A stretch of 24,701 nucleotides of DNA from a virus: the IMG/VR virus record IMGVR_UViG_3300043331_002389, positions 1 through 24,701 of that record. One strand, written 5' to 3'. The position numbers were made by a program, and so were the translations under genes. Positions 21,604-24,701 of the stretch are shown here, one piece after another. The notes under the pieces were generated by a model. The model was given only the letters and a program-made list of their open reading frames with translations, was not told where the DNA came from and did not search any database. Position 1 is the first letter of the stretch. Each line of letters starts with the position of its first letter.

Positions 21604-23769
21604 CTACGCGAGAGACCTGGTTCCGCGCGCAAGCGGCTGCGGCGCAGATTGCATGGGCGGCGCGGCGCCCAGCGTTGTTTGAGTCAGCATCGCACCAATC
21701 ATCTTGATCAACGTATCGAGGCTGCCGAGGCTCTGTATGACGCTCGCCGGATCGAGAGTGGGTGCCACGGCGGCGATCTTGTCGGCGAGCGCCACCTTGG
21801 CCCCTTCGAGAGCCAGCGCCTTCGATTCCAGCTCCAGGCGCCCACCTTCGAGCTCCAGCTGCTTTGTAGCCATGGCAGCCTGCTGCTCAGGTGTGGGCGG
21901 CTGCGGCGGGGCCGGCGGCTCGCCACGTTCCTGGCGCGCCCTCTCCTGCAGCTCGGGCGGCAGCATCATCTCCAGCCGTTCCTTGATCTTCTCGGCCATC
22001 GGCCAGTCCTGCATCTCGGCGAAAAGATCGAGCACTAAGGGGGCAGCATTCGGCACTGCCTGGATGAAGGCCTGCATCATCTCGCGCGCTTCTTCACGCC
22101 GCGTCGAATAGCCCGGCCCCGCCTTCATGACGATGTCGTAGGCGCCGACCGTTACATCGTGCGCGTGGAACGAGGCGCTCGGTGGGAGCGGCGCGAGGCC
22201 GTCGGTCAACGGTGGTTGGTTGATGCGCATCGTCTCCATGCGGCCGTCTTCGCCAACGATTCGTACCGTGCGCTCGCTGTCGTAGATGTGGGGGATGAGG
22301 TCGTTGAGGATGCGCCCCGTATGCGCCACAGCGAGCGCGAAACTGTCGGGGTAGTTGAAAGTCCCGGTGTCGCCCTGGCGTTCGCGCGCCAAGATCGCCC
22401 GGCCGGACGTCTCGTTGGATCGGGCACCGAGCGAGGCGTCGTAGATGCCGGTGACCGACTTCAGTTCCTCGGCTGCTTGCGCCACCTCCTCGGCCCAGGC
22501 GCTCGATACGACGGGAGGCGCGACGCGTTGCGGCGGCGCGTTGCCGTTGGCCGGGTCGGGCGTATAGAGCAAGACCGGATGGCTCTTGGAATTGGCCGAT
22601 TGCCACATGGCCTCGAAGCCAAGCACGTTCTTAGGAGTCGCAAGCCACGGCGCTCTTGGCTGCAAGGCGGTCGCGTCCGCCTGTGCCGAGCGCATGTAGT
22701 TATAGAGCCGCTGCGGGTCGCGGGCATGACGAACGAGACCGTACCGCACCGTGCGGCGGCCGAACTTAATCTCTTTGCCAAGCACAGGGACGATCGGGAT
22801 GTACAGCCCCGGCCACTCGGTCTCTTCGAGGACCTCGGCGCAAGTCATCAGGTAGGAGCAGAGCCTGAAGCTATCGCGCTCTTCGATGCGGCAACTCTTG
22901 TGGCCCGCCGCCTGCGCCGCTTTCACGTCGGCGCTAATCGCCGCCACGCGCGCAGCGAACTCTTCCGCGTCCTCAGCTCCGACCGGCTCGGTCAGATCCT
23001 CGACGGAGCCGCCGGGCAACAGCGCGAGAGTGCGCTTCACGGGCTTCTTCACCCAGTAGCGTGCCACGCGCACATGCTCGTCTGAGAACCAACCGACCGG
23101 CACCTTGTAGGGCAGGCTCGAGAAGTCTTCGGCGCTGGCGTCGGGGAACTTGGCCTTGAAGGCATCAGTCGACATATCGACGGGCTCGAAGCACCAGCCC
23201 GCATCTTCGCGTGTCGGCATAACGCTGTCGGGATCCCAGATCACGCCAATGCCATCCTCGATAGGCATGATGCGCAGTTCCTGGTTGAAGGTCGTGGCGC
23301 CGGCATATTCGCGCACGATCTTCCAGTGACCGATGCCGGCCGCCACTTGGCTGTCGCACCCTGCGGCATACGCCGCCTTGGCGTCGGAGCGGTTTTCGAT
23401 GTAGCGGATCATGCCCGCGCGGATCTCCGCCGTTCTTGGATCGGCCTTGTCGTCCACTGGTACGACCACGATTGACGGCTTTCCCATACGGATATCGTTG
23501 GTGACTTGAGCGTGGAACGTCGGCAGTCGATTGATGGTCAGGACCGGCCGGCCGTCGGCACGGCGCTGCTGCGCCGTTTTGGCGTCCCACTGGTCGTCGC
23601 CAATGGCGGCGAGGAATCTGAGGTCCTCGTAGGCTTCTAGGATGTTGTCGCGATCGCGATTGTAGCCGGCTTCGTAGCGGGCGAGCGCCGTCTTGATGAG
23701 ATCGGCATCGTCGCGCCGGCTACGGCGTGGAGATATCTTGTCAGAGCCATCGCTGTATGGCTGCATCAT
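21604..23769 (-). CDS. P22-type portal protein
   Basis: This 721-aa protein matches P22 gp1-like portals in length (725 in P22) and motifs. Its N-terminus has EDLRFLAAIGDDQWDAKTAQ and RPVLTINRLPTFHAQVTNDI. The middle has DSQVAAGIGHWKIVREYAGA and GIGVIWDPDSVMPTREDAGW, as in P22-like portals. The C-terminal part has RSNETSGRAILARERQGDTG. The portal forms the 12-subunit ring through which DNA is packaged and leaves. The last ~90 residues are a Gln/Pro-rich and helical region (PPAPPQPPTPEQQAAMATKQ), likely the barrel helix. Either of two consecutive ATGs could start it. The upstream small ORF overlaps by 4 bp, and the ribosome site is GGACGAG. Confidence 0.9.
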   Translation of the reverse strand: MMQPYSDGSDKISPRRSRRDDADLIKTALARYEAGYNRDRDNILEAYEDLRFLAAIGDDQWDAKTAQQRRADGRPVLTINRLPTFHAQVTNDIRMGKPSIVVVPVDDKADPRTAEIRAGMIRYIENRSDAKAAYAAGCDSQVAAGIGHWKIVREYAGATTFNQELRIMPIEDGIGVIWDPDSVMPTREDAGWCFEPVDMSTDAFKAKFPDASAEDFSSLPYKVPVGWFSDEHVRVARYWVKKPVKRTLALLPGGSVEDLTEPVGAEDAEEFAARVAAISADVKAAQAAGHKSCRIEERDSFRLCSYLMTCAEVLEETEWPGLYIPIVPVLGKEIKFGRRTVRYGLVRHARDPQRLYNYMRSAQADATALQPRAPWLATPKNVLGFEAMWQSANSKSHPVLLYTPDPANGNAPPQRVAPPVVSSAWAEEVAQAAEELKSVTGIYDASLGARSNETSGRAILARERQGDTGTFNYPDSFALAVAHTGRILNDLIPHIYDSERTVRIVGEDGRMETMRINQPPLTDGLAPLPPSASFHAHDVTVGAYDIVMKAGPGYSTRREEAREMMQAFIQAVPNAAPLVLDLFAEMQDWPMAEKIKERLEMMLPPELQERARQERGEPPAPPQPPTPEQQAAMATKQLELEGGRLELESKALALEGAKVALADKIAAVAPTLDPASVIQSLGSLDTLIKMIGAMLTQTTLGAAPPMQSAPQPLARGTRSLA

Positions 23770-23897
23770 CGTCTCGTCCTGTCGATCGCACCAGGCCCTT
23801 GCCCCTGCTGTCGGCCATAACTAGTGCCCATGATCGCAGGCATCGCGTCCGACGGCGTCATGCCGTTGCCATCCGCTGGCTCCGCGGTTGGTTTCAT
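23766..23897 (-). CDS. 43-aa small ORF coupled to the portal gene
   Basis: A short frame (MKPTAEPADGNGMTPSDAMP, then AIMGTSYGRQQGQGPG) ends in a TGA that overlaps the portal ATG. It is Gly/Gln/Pro-rich with no recognised domain and a weak ribosome site. The exact 4-bp overlap argues that it is translated. It may be a small terminase- or portal-associated peptide or simply a coupling leader. Confidence 0.4.
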   Translation of the reverse strand: MKPTAEPADGNGMTPSDAMPAIMGTSYGRQQGQGPGAIDRTRR

Positions 23898-23930
23898 GGC
23901 TGGGTCATTTCGGGTGGGCTTGAAAAGCAG

Positions 23931-23961
23931 GCGCCCGGAGCGGCGGAGCCGTCCCGGGCGC
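23931..23961. repeat. Hairpin in the leader between promoter and portal
   Basis: GCGCCCGG (23931-23938) and CCGGGCGC (23954-23961) form a perfect 8-bp stem with a 15-base loop. On the minus strand it is followed by CTGCTTTTC, a modest T stretch. It lies about 12 bp after the predicted start of transcription, so it could attenuate or stabilise the leader RNA. Confidence 0.6.
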
Positions 23962-23966
23962 AAATC

Positions 23967-23977
23967 ATCACAGTGAT
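23967..23977. promoter_or_regulatory. Palindromic operator candidate at the predicted transcription start
   Basis: The 11-bp perfect palindrome ATCACAGTGAT lies 2 bp downstream of the -10 box on the minus strand and spans the expected +1. Binding here would block initiation. The TATCAC-type half sites resemble those used by lambdoid repressors, but the binding protein is unknown. Confidence 0.5.
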
Positions 23978-23978
23978 A

Positions 23979-24007
23979 CTTATACCCTATCCGAGCGGCC
24001 CAGTCAA
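23979..24007 (-). promoter_or_regulatory. Sigma70-type promoter for the phage structural operon
   Basis: Reading the minus strand, TTGACT (24007-24002), a 17-bp spacer and TATAAG (23984-23979) closely match the -35/-10 consensus. The predicted start is near 23972, about 200 bases ahead of the portal ATG. It is the only strong promoter seen for the cluster. It points toward portal and all following genes. Confidence 0.75.
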
Positions 24008-24038
24008 TCTTTTGTGTGACGTCAATTTTTGTGTGTCA
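24003..24038. repeat. Tandem direct repeats over and upstream of the -35 box
   Basis: Two 18-bp units, GTCAATCTTTTGTGTGAC (24003-24020) and GTCAATTTTTGTGTGTCA (24021-24038), share GTCAAT(C)TTTTGTGTG and differ by one inserted C plus the last few bases. They place a TTGAC box in each unit and create TGACGTCA at the junction. They look like binding sites for an activator or repressor of the promoter. Confidence 0.65.
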
Positions 24039-24316
24039 GGACGAGAAAGGGTACCAACGCCCTGTGACGTGTTTTCGTTGTGAAGACGGCGAATAGGATG
24101 TGAGCGACGGTGGTCCTGCCTCAAAAAGTGCCCATGGGTGGATCCCGTAGGCCTGCTTTCAACGCGGGTGACAAGAATGCCACGGCGTTGAGGTGATAGA
24201 CCTTGAGCCCTGCCAGCAGCGTACCTGTACTGGCCCTTCGTCTTGCCATCGAACACGGTCTACCCCGGACGCAATCGCAGGGAGAGTCCGGCGCTGAGGA
24301 TCGCGGAGAACCCTTG

Positions 24317-24342
24317 CCAGCACCAGCACCAGCACCAGCACC
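24317..24342. repeat. Hexanucleotide microsatellite, four CCAGCA units
   Basis: Four head-to-tail CCAGCA units plus CC. In one frame they encode Pro-Ala repeats, in others Ser-Thr or Trp-Cys, none of which belongs to a convincing gene. Confidence 0.9.
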
Positions 24343-24345
24343 TCA

Positions 24346-24379
24346 GAGAACCGCCGGCAGCGGAGAACCGCCGGCAGCG
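24346..24379. repeat. Perfect 17-bp tandem duplication
   Basis: GAGAACCGCCGGCAGCG occurs twice without a gap (24346-24362, 24363-24379). Because 17 is not a multiple of three, the copy would shift any reading frame, consistent with non-coding or decayed sequence here. Confidence 0.9.
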
Positions 24380-24454
24380 AACACACCGACGGCTCCACCA
24401 AGAAAGCTGCATGAATTGACAGTTCCGGACTTCTTTCCGGTTTGTGTCGACAGC

Positions 24455-24478
24455 ATCGCTCTTAGGGCTAAGGGCGAT
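24455..24478. repeat. Near-perfect palindrome
   Basis: ATCGCTCTT pairs with AAGGGCGAT around an AGGGCT loop, with one T-G wobble; the loop can pair partly too. No T run follows. It could be a protein-binding dyad or the remains of a terminator. Confidence 0.5.
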
Positions 24479-24701
24479 TTGCGCGACCGATGCATAAGGC
24501 GGTGCGATGCCGGCGCCGATCGCGAAAAGACTAAACGGCAACATTGCAAACTGCGAGCCGACCGAGGACAGCGACGCCCCTGACGTTCACAAGCAAAGCG
24601 GCACCAGGCCAGTTTCCCAATGGCAGCAGCGTTAGGGCGTACCAGGACCGGCGGCCGATTTCGGCTTAATTGTGGGGCCAGTGAATCTTATTCTTGACAG
24701 T

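Larger units (their letters stand above)
24050..24701. other. Right end of the window: no confident gene; low-complexity repeats
   Basis: No frame on either strand resembles a terminase, integrase or other recognised protein, and none has a convincing ribosome site plus coding-like composition. The region contains a hexanucleotide repeat (CCAGCA, four copies, 24317-24342), a 17-bp tandem duplication (24346-24379) and a strong palindrome at 24455-24478. A minus-strand frame starting at 24544 (MLPFSLFAIGAGIAPPYASV) begins like a signal peptide, but the rest is repeat-derived Cys/Trp-rich sequence, so at best it is a broken gene. Confidence 0.5.

Noticed and set aside
24317-24379. Tandem repeats considered as a CRISPR array or iteron origin
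   Set aside because: Units are directly adjacent without spacers and too few; no cas or replication gene nearby.
24260-24544. Minus-strand frame beginning with a signal-peptide-like stretch
   Set aside because: After about 45 residues it becomes Cys/Trp repeats from the microsatellite and there is no ribosome site; not supported as a gene.

Overview
The window joins a stretch of alphaproteobacterial chromosome (about 1-6311) to a P22-like (podovirus-type) prophage structural region (about 6417-23900). The host is most likely in the Hyphomicrobiales (Rhizobiales). Complex I genes are in the order nuoA-B-C-D with nuoC and nuoD separate, NuoB ends in the RRTGTIER-type tail seen in that order, and a DUF1236 secreted protein, a single-domain ModE-like regulator and a CaiB-type CoA-transferase fit the same group. 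GC is high throughout. The genus cannot be fixed from the sequence alone.

Host part. nuoA, nuoB, nuoC and the first 30 codons of nuoD form a tightly overlapping minus-strand operon running out of the window at base 1. Divergent from it is a secreted Gly/Gln-rich DUF1236 protein with a perfect intrinsic terminator. Next comes a minus-strand ModE-like regulator, divergent from modB-modC (molybdate ABC permease and ATPase). A dyad that looks like a Mo-box lies between them. No recognisable modA is present and ModC lacks its usual C-terminal TOBE/Mop domain. A class III CoA-transferase follows. Beyond it lies what appears to be the broken C-terminal end of a PhnB-like VOC-family protein, which marks the last recognisable host sequence.

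Prophage part. All genes are on the minus strand, so transcription runs from about 23970 down to 6417. A very good sigma70-type promoter (TTGACT, 17 bp, TATAAG) has tandem repeats over its -35 side and a perfect palindrome at the predicted start. It precedes a small ORF, portal, scaffold, P22-type coat protein, a 72-aa protein, a 603-aa protein, a 76-aa ORF, a 507-aa protein, a gp4-like tail adaptor, a gp10-like tail hub, a 101-aa protein, an ejection-like protein, a tail-collar protein, two more fibre-region proteins, a LamG-domain protein, an endolysin, and four small proteins, three of them holin- or lysis-like. No terminase, integrase, repressor or replication gene is visible. The 24.05-24.70 kb end holds only low-complexity repeats and shadow ORFs.

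The most striking feature is a pair of tandem paralogs inserted between the coat protein and the gp4-like adaptor. They share an N-terminal domain and a glycine-zipper hydrophobic segment, then differ in the middle and in the C-terminal domain. The downstream copy (507 aa) carries a zinc-metallopeptidase motif, HEIGH, plus a plausible third ligand. In the upstream copy (603 aa) the histidines are gone and three 22-residue repeats have been inserted. I read this as a virion-packaged effector cassette: a common delivery domain with an exchangeable toxin-like end, one copy catalytic and one degenerate. This is inference from sequence and position.
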